This document shows, in pieces, positions 24,960 to 36,203 of a stretch of DNA of 64,000 nt. Position 1 is the stretch's first letter. Each line of letters starts with the position of its first letter. A model generated the notes under the pieces. The model was not told the origin of the DNA. It searched no databases and saw only the letters and a list, made by a program, of their open reading frames with translations. Origin of the DNA: Clitoria ternatea (taxonomy: Eukaryota > Streptophyta > Magnoliopsida > Fabales > Fabaceae); contig CM075670.1 of the NCBI GenBank assembly GCA_037962975.1, forward strand, positions 154,446,501-154,510,500. The letters run 5' to 3'. The position numbers were made by a program, and so were the translations under genes.

Positions 24960-26369
24960 CATCCCCAAACTTAAAACTTCACTTGTCCTCTAGCAAGGAC
25001 TTAATTTTAACTTAATGAATGCACTAAATCTAATTTCCTCACCAACCCACACCTAGACATCGTTTCAAAAGCAGCACATAAATGAAAAGCCTTTTAGTTG
25101 ATCCTTCATAATTTGAATACAACAAATTAGAATGCAAGACATGATATTGGTGCTTCAATTCTCACAAATTAGATGTGTTTCCCTCTGCACTCAGTGTTTA
25201 AGGGTAATAATTATGCATACTACTTGTAGACAACATGTAAACATAGGGTTGCAACTTCCCAAATCATCACACATATAAGCAAATACACATGGATAAATAA
25301 GGACTTACTTGGGCTTGTAATGAGGTTAAGTTACAGGCTCTATTTTTGTTTTTCTGGTCACTACAAGGGTAATGGATGTACTTATGATGTTTGTCTTGCC
25401 TTGACCTTATTCTTCCTTCTTCAATTTGTAAATATCTAAATTTTTTTTCAAAGAAAGGTAGAAGACACTTTGAATTCTTGGTGCTTTTCTTCTTTTAAAT
25501 TTTCTTAACTTTTTCTTTTTAATTTGTAGAGATTTGTTCTCTTTTTTTCCTTTTCTTTTCTTTAGTCCTTTGGGCTCCTTTATTTTTCCTTTCTTGTGAT
25601 TTTCTCATGCACCTCTTTTATTGAAACCTTCTTTCTTTCTTCCCCTTTTTTAAATTTTAGAGTATCCCTTTTCAACCTATTGGGCACATTCTTCATCCCC
25701 AAACTTATATGTTGTTAGTCCCTAGCAACATATCAAGATAAAACCAAGCATCAATGACATATTAAAGGTTAAATGTATGATTTTTCTCAGGAAAACAAGA
25801 CTTGTAATGTCAGATATAATCATAGAACAACAGGCTCAAGCTCAATATTTAAGGTCAATGGATAAATATACATAAGGTAGGCTTATTTGGCTCTAGCTAA
25901 TAAATAGAAATAGGGCCTTTGTTATTTCCATGTGCCAATCACAAACATGCATAAGCAAGGATAGAAGCAAGTTTTGCCATATTTTCGCCTAACAAGCACT
26001 CTCACAATAACAATAAGGCTCAAATCTCACAATAATTTAGGTATGTAGCCAACATCATATTCCTAAACTTAAGATATTGCAATATAATAAAATCATCATC
26101 CTAGGCTATCAGTTATGCCCTAACAACTAAAACATGGTCAGCATGACATGGTGATTCCCAAAGAATTCAACATATACATCTTATAACTTATTTAAGCAAT
26201 TGCCTACGAAAAACATTTTAATTTTTGGGATGTGCAAGCAATATATCCATATATATATTTATTTATTTTCTATCAAACAATTCATGCATCTATATTTTTT
26301 TTCAAAGAAGAAGGGATATAGAGACGCTCGTTTGTTTGTTTTACCTGTGACGATGGTGAGTGTGATGAA
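24960..26369 (-). other. 3' internal non-coding region of the minus-strand gypsy element
   Basis: It begins with the polypurine region and the 'cttgtcctctagcaagg' motif typical of the end of Athila-like elements. A pyrimidine-rich tract lies at about 25440-25660, and there is no recognisable gene. It is cut at 26369 by the SIRE element (flank ATGAA). Confidence 0.6.
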
Positions 26370-27141
26370 TGTTAGTCAAGTAGCCTCAATACTCAAGTGG
26401 GAGGGTGAATTGAGTTTTAAAACTTTTGCTTAAAAAGCCTTTAAAATTAATTCCCTTTTGATACAAGATAATAATATGCAAGAGAAAACAAGTATAATGC
26501 AAGAAATAAGATAGGAAAGATGTGCAGAATTCACTTTAGCAATTTATCAAACACTTGGTGTGCCGATTCTTAGCTTAGCCAAATTAATCAAGTTCAAGCA
26601 ATGAAATCACAATCAAAACAATATACCAGCCAGATGCAATATGTAAATGCAAGAGAGTAAGGAGGAAAAGCTTGCAAATTGATATAACGAGTTCCACCAC
26701 CCCAGTGTACGTCTCGCCTTCAAGTAACCCACTTGAAGGATTTCCACTATTGAAGTTTAGAGACACAAGCTATGAGCAATTACAGCTTCCTAGTGTCCCA
26801 CACTCAAGAACTCAATCCTTACTAGCACAAGGGCACCCCACCCAATCTCTTAAACTTTCAATACCCAAAGGTTGAACCCCAACCTTTGTGACCACTCAAA
26901 ACTAGAGTGAAACCTTAGTGTTTGCTGTTTGTGTTTACAAGCAAATAACTCTCTCAATAGAGTAGATATGCAAATGAAAGGCTCTCATAAATTCTAACTC
27001 TCAACAAGAGAGGATATGCAAATTTAGAACCTAAGTTTCAGATTTATGAAACTATACACAAAAAATGAATTCACAAGGTAAAGTATAAGCTATGAATGAT
27101 TTCTTCCTTGATTGTGTTTAGTAGCTTGAATTGATAGTGCA

Positions 27142-27147
27142 TTTATA
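27142..27147 (-). promoter_or_regulatory. TATA box of the minus-strand SIRE LTR
   Basis: On the minus strand it reads GCCTATAAATGC, the same context as CTCTATAAATGC in the plus-strand SIRE LTRs (34129, 38390). Confidence 0.65.
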
Positions 27148-27267
27148 GGCCATGGAAAGAAGCTTCAGAAGTTCATAGCTGTTGCACAGCATGGGCATTG
27201 AAGCTATCGTGGAGAAGTAGCTGGATCTACACTTAAAAGTCACGTTCCTCTAATTCTGGCACTAGTG

Positions 27268-27669
27268 TAATTGATTACTTCTCGAGCTGTAATTGATTAT
27301 GCTTTGTTGTATTCCATTAATTCAAGTGTCCAGTAGCTGTGTAATCGCTTATGTATTTTCCTGTAATCGATTATGTCAATGTAATCGATTATGCAATACC
27401 CTGTAATCGATCATGAATTGTATCTGATGCATTTAATTCCTGTTATGCAGTACTATAATCGATTATGTAATCCATACAATTGATTATAAATCAAACAAAA
27501 CCTCTGTAATCGATTGGTCATGCCTTGTAATTGATCATGCAAAACACTTGATGCATTATCCCTTTTATTACAATAGTGTAATTGATTATGCTCTTAGTTT
27601 TAAGCGATTAGGTGACAAACAGAACCATGGTAATCGATTATCCCACCCTTAGTAATCGATTATAGATTA
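27268..27669 (-). repeat. Palindromic-word array (TAATCGATTA) upstream of TATA
   Basis: At least ten words, TAATCGATTA or one-base variants (mostly TAATTGATTA), start near 27268, 27290, 27342, 27364, 27382, 27404, 27456, 27478, 27507 and 27528, and continue to 27669 and, after the insertion, at 40440-40560. Intervals are mostly 22 and 52 bp. The near edge is 121 bp upstream of the TATA box on the minus strand. Confidence 0.85.
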
Positions 27670-28487
27670 TGTAACACCCTAAATTTTAAAAATAAAGGAT
27701 TAATTGAGGGGATAAATATTAAATAATTATATTTGGGAATTGTTTATAATTTATTAGAACCGGATGAACTGGAAATGAGCCAAATTGAAATATGGGTATT
27801 GGATCAAGTATCTCTGAATGAGATGATATTGGTCAGGGCTGATATGGATATTGTTGGGAATCCGATGGTATATTTAGAATAATTTTTGGATATGGTATTA
27901 AGCCCAAACAATGACCCTGTTTATCATAAAATGATGAATATTTAATGGGGAATTAAAAATAAAGCCAAATAGCCTATTTTCCCTTCTTATTTCCGTCAGC
28001 CTTGAATTTCCCCCATAACTTGTACTTTACTTTTCCTTCTTCTACACTCTTCTCCTTCATTTCTTCTTCTTCTCTCCAAAAACCCTAAGCAAAAAGTGGT
28101 GGCTTTTTCCTCTCCCATTTCTGTCCTTGAAGGAAAGCCTGGAGGAAGCTTAGAACTTGAAGTCTCTTCTTTCCTTCTCCTCATTTTCGTGCAAATTTTT
28201 CCATCTCTTGGGAAACTCTCTTATTTCTCCTCTTGAGGTAAGATCTTACTATTTCTCAAGAGTATGAACTATGGGTCTTTGATTTTTTATGTTGGGTGAG
28301 TGATTTAATGAATGTTGTTGGGTTTTAATGAAAACCCAAACCTAAAGATTTATGGAAAATGTGAGATATAATTGGAGAAGCATTTATTGTGTTAAATGAT
28401 TATTTTGGTAAGGTAAAATGATTTTATTAATGAAGAATGGCCATTAATGAAACTTAATGGTTGTTGGAAACTATTAATGTGGGAACC

Positions 28488-31400
28488 TGAGACGCCCCCG
28501 GAATTTCGGGGAAATTTTTCACGTTTTTATAAATCATAGTTCAGTAAAAAGAGAATAAATGGTGAAGTGTTTAATACAACACCTGGATCCATAAAAGCCA
28601 CTCCCATATATGAAGATATGAGAGGGTAATTAAAAATATAATTTAGTAATAATTGTCCAATTAAAAACAGCGGAAGAATTAATTTAAATTGATTGATGTA
28701 TGGGTGAATTTAAGAGGAGAGAGTTATAAGGTTCCATGATTCATAATATATCAATAATACTCTTAAGGTAATGCTTAATGAAGAATTAGTGCATTGGAAT
28801 CAAAAAAATTATTTGAAACAAGCAATTATGTGAATCAGTGTGCTCCTCGCTCAAGCGAGAATCCCATTCGCTTGAGCGAGCCAGCGTAGTCACGCTTGGG
28901 CGAGGCGAGGTGAGATTGAGCGAAGATAGATAATTTGTATCTGGGGCTCCTCTCGCTTGAGCGAGCCCTGTCTCGCTTGAGTGAGATGCGAAGGGAATCC
29001 TTAAGCGGGCCAGCGAGACGCTTGAGCGAAGGGAGGAGGTATGCATCAGGTACCAATCTCGCTTGAGCGAGACAAGTCTCGCTGGAGCGAGATTGCTGCA
29101 GCAACATTGGTAAATCTCTGGCCGATTTTCACTTGGGCGAGGCATCTCTCGCCTGGGTGAAAATCGTCCAGTATCAAATTCCCTTCCTCCATGCTTGAGC
29201 GACCGCCGTTCCGCCTGAGCGAAAATAGTCCAGAGGCTAACCTCTGATTCCATGACAATCTCGCTTGGGCGAAATAGACACCCGCTCGGGCGAAATCAGG
29301 CCAGAGGCCAAAACTCTGATTCATAACAATCTCGCTTGAGCAAGATTCTCACTCGCTTGAGCGAGTTATGCAGAAAATGACCAATTATGGGGATTTCATG
29401 CAACTTGCTATACCATAATCTATTCTACCCCAATTCATTTCATCCCAACATGCCTTACACATCATATGGTATATTTATAATATGTCTCATTCATCTTTAC
29501 TCCCTAAAATCCTTTCTAGTCCATAAATTCATACCAAGTTAAACACTTCATCTATTATATTTGCCAATCATTATTACATAACATAAATCCTCATTTTGCA
29601 TCATCATGTATCCATAAATTCTATTAAATTCATTCATTCAAATCTTAAACATTAACACACATCATCCTCCGTTCATTACATCATTGCGTCATAAATAAAA
29701 ATTGGTCATACACCAAGATCCAATTTTCCTCTATGACCGCCAAAATCATCTATCATCTAGGATTACCAAAACAAGCATACATTACATCATGTGATATACA
29801 AAATTTAGGTATCACTGGCCAAGGCACTTCCTATACAACTATTTACCTCCACAGCCAAAATGTACTTCAAAATGCTAACTCTTCCCATGAATGCCCTGCA
29901 TCACAAATCTAAAAAAATGACAACATGGGAGAGTGAGTCCATATTCCAAAGGAATGAGTATGAATACCATGTGATTATGTATATATGCATCTAAACATGT
30001 ATACTTTGCACCTGCATAACATTCATCATGCCATATATCATCGCCATTCCATCATGCATTTATCATAAATAACAACACAATCCCAAACAAAGTACACAAG
30101 CACATACATAATCACGTCCCTCGACAATTGGACTATCACACAACTATTATTTGGTATTCATATCTTTTATGTTGTCTAAAAATATATTTTTACATCCTCA
30201 GCACATCCATCACCATATCTCATCATCTTTGGCATACCTCCTTGCTATATGCAAATGCTCTTAAGCTAATGCATATGCACAAAGGAATATTTCAACAATT
30301 GCAGATCTGACTGTGGGATTTACAACACCGAATGTGGGATTCAAGCATGGTCATCTAACCATACCCCTACTGCAGTAGTAAAATATGTACACTTATTCAT
30401 TAAATTGCATGCATTCACCAATTGTTTTACTGGTACCAAACCGCGCCGCCCATCTTGTAACACCTGATCATTTCACCATGACCACGGTAAACAACATATT
30501 CAACATATGGTGTTGCGGGCCAACCATAAGATATATCATGGAAGCTGTGATCACAAGGACCACCGGGGACACCTACTCATCAAGAGTCACCCCCACAAGG
30601 GTCAACCACATGCGGCTCCCCTTAGCACAACATGGGCAGCTTCGTGACTTACACACCGAGTCACAAGAGCCACCCCCCACTGGGCCAACTGGGGGAATCC
30701 CCTAAAATTCCAACACCAGCAGCTATGCAGTATGCCATGGATGCAAATGCAAATCATATGCATTCCTCACTCTATGCATCCTATACATGTCACTCATCAT
30801 TCATCATCATCATCACCAGCATCACCACAAGGTTTTTAATGGATTCGATCTTGTTGGTCATTCTCATTAATTTGAATCTTTGTGTGGCCTTCTCAATAGT
30901 TATTAATCACATCTTTCCACTTTAATACCATACAAGAATACAATTTATTCTCCATCAAAATCATTAGCATTTGTTATGCTTTCTCGGTGGACATATATTT
31001 ATCTAACCACACATTCATCAGACAATTCATGCCACCACACCACATATCAAAATCTCTTCTAAATGCATTCAAAGCATGTTGCCAAACATATCATCTACTT
31101 CATACACCACATCATTATTTTCACAACTTTCAAGCAAGGCTAACATGCATGACAATACATACCACAATCAAATAACATTCAAATTCATGCATTTAGAATA
31201 TAAGACTCCTCTCCTACCTCAAGAGAAGAATTTCGATTGATAAGACGCTTCCGCCTCGTCATTCGGAATAGGCCCTACATCAATATTTATGTAAAACCTC
31301 AATCAATCAACTACTCAAGTCATCAATTCAATTCTATTTAGTCATATTCATATCTATAATTTCACAACATGTGCTAGACATGTTGTAGATACCATTTTTA

Positions 31401-32436
31401 TCCTTTATTAGGCTTCGGGAATTCCTTCCCGTTAAACCACCATCATTAAGTTCAAAGGTTACAAGACAATCCTAGCCCCAAGCTTCACAAAACTCCATCT
31501 ACTAACATTCATATTTCTCAATGTCATACATTTCTTCATAAAACATGTTCTTAAATCAACATTAACTATTTTCCCCCAAATCTTAAAATTAGGGTTTTCA
31601 CTAAAACCCAACCACATTCATCAATGCCTCATCATTCTTCATTTCCTACCATCATTAATGCACCGACCATCATTATTCCCTCATAAATACTTACATTTAT
31701 GGTAACCCATTCTAGGGCATAAGCATTAAATGCTTCTAATAAACACCCATTCACTTGTATGGCTCCCAAACTCATACTACCATATATCTATGGCAAAAAC
31801 TCAACTAAATGATGAGTATTTCTTACCTCACACCCAAAAATGAAATGGGTTCAAGAAGAGGGGATGTGCCACACAAAAATAGAAAGAAGGAGAGATGAGG
31901 AACTCCAAGCTCCAAGCCTTCTTCAACGAAAATGGAGGGAGATAGAGATGGCACAAGTTATGCTTAGGGTTTTGGGAGAAGTAAGTAGAAGAAGAAATAA
32001 GGAAAAGATGAAGAAGAGAAGAAGTGATATATTTTTCCTCTAATTGCTTCTGCAACTCACGTGGAAATAGAGAGGGTTTTAGGCTCATGTGTTTTAATCT
32101 TAATCATTCACTAAAGATTTATCGTTTTATGACCAACAGGCTCTTCATTTGGGCTCAATACTTTATTTGAAAATTATTCCGAATATATATTCGGATTCCC
32201 AATATTATTCTCAATAGCCCTGACCAATATCATCTTAATCAGAGATACTTGGTCCGACACCCATATCTCAACTGGGCTTATTTTCAACTTAACCGGTCTC
32301 CATAAACCACCAACAGTCCCCAAAACTCTTAATTTAATTATTTTCAATATGTTGGGACATTAAATAATTCATATTCAACTTGTCAATATTTATTTTCCTT
32401 AATTAATCCTTTATTTTAAAATTTTGGGATGTTACA
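28488..32436 (-). mobile_element. Solo LTR of family S, inverted inside another copy
   Basis: It starts TGAGACGCCCCCGG, ends GGGATGTTACA, with duplication GAACC (28483-28487; 32437-32441). It is the reverse orientation of its host LTR. It contains a CGCTTGAGCG array at 28847-29362. The short frames in that array are artefacts of the repeated words. The remaining 29400-32430 is AT-rich LTR sequence without a gene. Confidence 0.88.
28847..29362. repeat. CGCTTGAGCG palindromic-word array in solo LTR
   Basis: About 17 words such as TCGCTTGAGCGA, with variants in which a CG has become TG or CA. Many come in pairs 20-21 bp apart (28847/28868, 28953/28973, 29059/29079). On the inferred coding strand the array lies in the distal part of the LTR, not next to a TATA box. 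Confidence 0.85.
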
Positions 32437-32895
32437 GAACCCGGTAATGGGTTTGGCATTGAGTGTGCGTAATAATAAATGCAAATGCCTAAACTGAGGT
32501 GGTTGTGGTAGAATGAGTGAAATAAATGGGACTTGGGAGTTAGGATGTTGGAAGACATTGAGTAGCTGATTATGAATGTTAAACCGAAGTGGTTGAATGG
32601 GAAATTGATTGTGTGATATATTGTGATGTAGGAAACAACCTCAGTTTCAAGGCGGAACCATCTAACTGCAGTGAATACTACTTCTCTTTAGGTAGGAGGG
32701 GGTAACTATTCTAAATGCATGATTTCATCCATTGATAATGTGAAAATATGTGTATGTGATTGTACTTAATGATTGCTTGAGTGTGGACGATATGTTGATT
32801 TCATGAATTGAATGCGTTTAAAATGATTGATGATATGTGGCATGTGTTTAGAATGATGAGTACGATATTAAACTAGTCTGGGTCCGAGTTAACAA

Positions 32896-33050
32896 CCCGG
32901 TATCCTAATGAGAGGAGACCAACCGGTGTTGTGTGTAATCAATATGATTACCCGGTATCCTAATGAGAGGAGACCAACCGGTGCTGTGTGTAATTGGTAT
33001 GATTACCCGATATCCTAATGAGAGGAGACCGACCTTGATGTCCGATGTTT
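32896..33050. repeat. 55-bp tandem repeat in family S solo LTR
   Basis: The word 'tatcctaatgagaggagacc' recurs at 32901, 32956 and 33011, an exact 55-bp period, nearly three units. It lies in the resumed part of the 27670-40434 solo LTR. Confidence 0.9.
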
Positions 33051-33752
33051 TACTTGTGGAGTCTGTGTTGCGTACAGAATTGATGAAGTGATATCTATAT
33101 TTTTGTGCCGATATTGAGACCGGATGTGATGTTATGATGAATATATTGATTAAATATGTTATGATGTTTTGAGACCATGTTTTAAATTAAAATCAATGAT
33201 GTGAATTATCACAAATTTGTATATGTGAATTGATAATTGTGATTGCCACTAACTACTGATGTGTATGAGCCCAAAGAGGATCGGTAAAGATTCAGAATAC
33301 TGAAATCTACTAAGTGGTAGTTGTGAATGACGATTGATTGAGTGGCATTTAGGATGCACAGTGTGAGAATACATTGATTGGAATTTACATCCATGGCATA
33401 CCATTCGCTGCTTATATGGAATGTTAGGGGTTCCAATGAGCGGGTCCAGTGGGAGGGCGACCCAGTGCACAGGTATATTATTGTATTTCCCTAGTGATTG
33501 TAGGAATCATGAAGCTGTCCATGTATTTGCATGTTGTCAACAGGTTTTGATAATGATAAAAGGCACAAGGCATAACAAGAACTTCATGAATCAAAAATAA
33601 ATAATGTATCAAATCAAGAGACTTTAGAAATCATAAAGAAAACACTCCAAGAAATCAAGAAACCAATGCATAAAGATAAAGGAAAGCGACCATGGATCAT
33701 AACACATCAAGGAAAGACCATCAGGCATGGAAAAACATCAAAATGCAATGCC

Positions 33753-33998
33753 TGAATCGATTCACACACGAATGAATCGATTCAGAGCCCTGGAAGTCAC
33801 CAAAACCCAAAACAGAACAGCCTGAATCGATTCACCAAATCCCTGAATCGATTCACACGAAGCAGACAGCCCAGGAACCCCAAACAGAATGCCCTGAATC
33901 GATTCACCAAGACCTGAATCGATTCATACGAATCTGGAACTCTAAAATGCATAAATCAGAATGCCCTGAATTGATTCAAGAAGCTACGAATCGATTTA
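33753..33998 (+). repeat. GAATCGATTC array upstream of TATA, SIRE 5' LTR
   Basis: Eight words start at 33754, 33774, 33824, 33845, 33896, 33916, 33968 and 33988: four pairs 20-21 bp apart, repeated every 70-72 bp. The array ends 131 bp before TATAAA at 34129. Confidence 0.92.
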
Positions 33999-34128
33999 AG
34001 AAGTTGGAAACACCACTAAAAAGACAGATTTAAGTGAGAACCAACCACCCAAAACCTAAAATACGTAAAGACAAGCTGGAACCACTACTTGCAATGGCTA
34101 GGAGGACTTTGAAGCTGCTCCAAGGCTC

Positions 34129-34134
34129 TATAAA
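34129..34134 (+). promoter_or_regulatory. TATA box of SIRE 5' LTR
   Basis: TATAAA in 'ggctctataaatgcaagg'. The same box is at 38390-38395 in the 3' LTR. Confidence 0.7.
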
Positions 34135-34484
34135 TGCAAGGGAAAATCAAGCACAATAAAAAAAGGAAATAAGATACAAGAGGCAATCAATTCTACATTC
34201 ATTCTTTGTGCTTTGTGAGTTCATATCTTTGTATTTCCTAAAGATTGAGCTTTAACTTGTATATCCTCTCTTGTTGAGAGTTAGAAATTTGAGAGAGCAT
34301 TCACTTGTGTATCCACTCTATTTAGAGAGTCCATATCCTATAAACACTACCAAACACAAAAGCTTTTCACTCTAGGTTGAGTGGTCACAAAGGTTGGGGT
34401 TCAACCTTTGGGTATTGAGAGTTTGAGAGATTGGGTGGGTTGCCCTTGTGCTAGTGAGGATTGAGTTCTTGAGTGTGGGACACT

Positions 34485-35661
34485 TTTAACAAGAAGAGGT
34501 ATATGTTAATCAACCTCTAGGTTTTGAAAACTATCAATTTCCAAATCATGTTTTCAAACTAAAGAAAGCTTTATATGGTTTAAAACAAGCTCCAAGAGCT
34601 TGGTATGAAAGATTAAGTAAATTTGTTTTAGAAAATAATTTTGAAAGAGGAAAGGTTGGCACAACATTATTCATTAAGCATAAAACGAATGACATACTAT
34701 TGGTTCAAGTATATGTTGATGATATAATCTTTGGTGCTACTAATGAATCATTGTGCAAAGAGCTTGCTAATCTAATGCAGGACGAATTTGAGATGTCCAT
34801 GATGGGGAACTTACATTCTTCCTAGGACTACAAATTAAGCAAACAAAAGAAGGCACCTTCATTAGTCAATCAAAATATTGCAAGGAGTTGCTTAGGAAAT
34901 TTAACATGGACAAGGCAAATGATATTGCCACACCTATGGGCACTTCATGCTATTTGGATAAGGATGAGAAAGGTAAGGATGTTGAACTCACAAAATATAG
35001 AGGTATGATTAGATCCTTACTTTACTTAACCGCTAGTAGACCAAATATCATGTTTGTTGTTTGTATGTATGCAAGGTACCAAGCATGCCCAAAAGAATCA
35101 CACCTTACTGTAGTAAAAAGAATAATGAAATATCTTGTTGGAACTCAAAATGTTGGCTTATGGTACCCCAAAGGGGTTGAATACACTTTAGTTGGATACT
35201 CTGATTCTGATTTTGTAGGATGTAAGCTTGATAGAAAAAGCACTAGTGGAACATGTCACTTGCTTGGTAGTTCTCTTGTATCTTGGCATAGCAAGAAACA
35301 AGTAAGTGTTGCATTGTCAACAGCTGAGGCAGAATATATTGCCGCTGGTAGTTGTTGTGCTCAAATCCTTTGGATGAGACAACTCCTAGACTTTGGTGTT
35401 ATGTTAGACCATGTGCCTCTTAAATGTGATAACACAAGTGCTATTAATATTTCAAAGAATCCTGTAATGCATTCAAGAACCAAACATATTGAAATTCGAC
35501 ATCATTTCATTAGGGATCATGTATTAAAGGGTGATTGTGTGCTTGAACATGTTGAAACTACTAAACAACTTGTAGAAATATTTACCAAACCATTAGCAAA
35601 AGATCCATTTATTCACATTAGAAGAGAATTAGGAATTTTAGACATATCCAATTGCATTTGA
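34485..35661 (+). pseudogene. Sirevirus RT-RNase H (pol 3' part), one frameshift
   Basis: RT reads from EEVYVNQPLGFENYQF (34493) through LYGLKQAPRAWYERL to the catalytic YVDD at 34712-34723. One missing G in a G-run (about 34814-34817) breaks the frame and gives a stop at 34823. The homology resumes in the other frame (FLGLQIKQTKEGTFISQSKY) and the rest, 34888-35661, is open: RNase H with SDSDFVGCKLDRKSTSG, STAEAEYIAA and CDNTSAI, ending at a natural stop. The 5' end is fused to LTR sequence by deletion. Typical Sirevirus pol would be about three times longer. Confidence 0.9.
34712..34723 (+). other. RT catalytic YVDD box, intact
   Basis: Codons tat-gtt-gat-gat encode YVDD. Unlike the Tekay-type RT in this window, the catalytic pair is preserved. 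Confidence 0.9.
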
Positions 35662-35873
35662 ATGCTAAATATCTTTGATAAATACTTGATTTACAATGAG
35701 TTGATGTTCAATATATTGATTGATGTTCATCTTATGATTAAGAATCCTTAGATATGTCATAGAGTGGTTAAATATTGTGTATTATGTTGATCTTAACTAG
35801 TTGAATGAATTAGGAGGTAAAGATTTTCATAAAATTGAAGTTTTGATGATCCAAAAAAAGTCATAATGTGCCT

Positions 35874-36173
35874 TGAATCGATTCAGCTACTTAAAAATAC
35901 AATTCAAGGAGCAACAGATTCGAGTGAATCGATTCCCATCCTCTTTGAATCAATTCATACACCTGATTGTCCTTATTTTTCAAAAATAGAATCGATTGAA
36001 TTGATTCATGAAACTTCTGAATCAATTCACAGCGCTGTCACTCAATATTTTCCACAAACATTATGGTCTGAATCGATTCATGCGTAGTTCGAATTGATTC
36101 AAACCCCTGATGTCTCTTGAACTCTCAAAACAGTAATGGTTGAATCGATTCAAGCCCTTCCTGAATCGATTCA
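35874..36173 (+). repeat. GAATCGATTC array between pol and the envelope-like ORF
   Basis: Ten words start at 35875, 35936, 35947, 35989, 35998, 36019, 36070, 36091, 36142 and 36163. The last five repeat the 21 + 51 bp spacing found in the LTR of the same element. The array ends 132 bp before the ATG at 36306 and just before a CT-rich leader-like stretch (36210-36300). This is outside the LTR, so it duplicates the U3 arrangement inside the element. Confidence 0.88.
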
Positions 36174-36203
36174 CGTGATGATTTTGGTCTATTTTAACGT
36201 TGT

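Larger units (their letters stand above)
26370..27669 (-). repeat. 3' LTR of the minus-strand SIRE element, distal part
   Basis: The plus-strand start TGTTAGTCAAGTAGCCTCAA corresponds to the inverted end of the second SIRE LTR (37855-39169). The block at 26690-26940 is clearly the reverse complement of the block at 38620-38830. The LTR is interrupted at 27669 by a solo LTR and resumes at 40440-40748. The flank on the left is ATGAA. Confidence 0.85.
33522..34484 (+). repeat. 5' LTR of the plus-strand SIRE element, truncated
   Basis: It matches the 3' LTR up to 'gtgggacact' (34484), where pol sequence begins; about 400 bp of the LTR end is missing. It has one 72-bp array superunit more than the 3' LTR. 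Confidence 0.9.

Noticed and set aside
25440..25660. Long pyrimidine tract as a possible polypurine primer site
   Set aside because: It is about 500 bp or more from the LTR edge and has no adjoining TG..CA terminus; the true tract is next to 24960.
28786..29324. Overlapping minus-strand frames rich in Leu-Ala-Arg-Ser
   Set aside because: They come from the repeated CGCTTGAGCG words inside a solo LTR; no start context, domain or conservation supports a gene.
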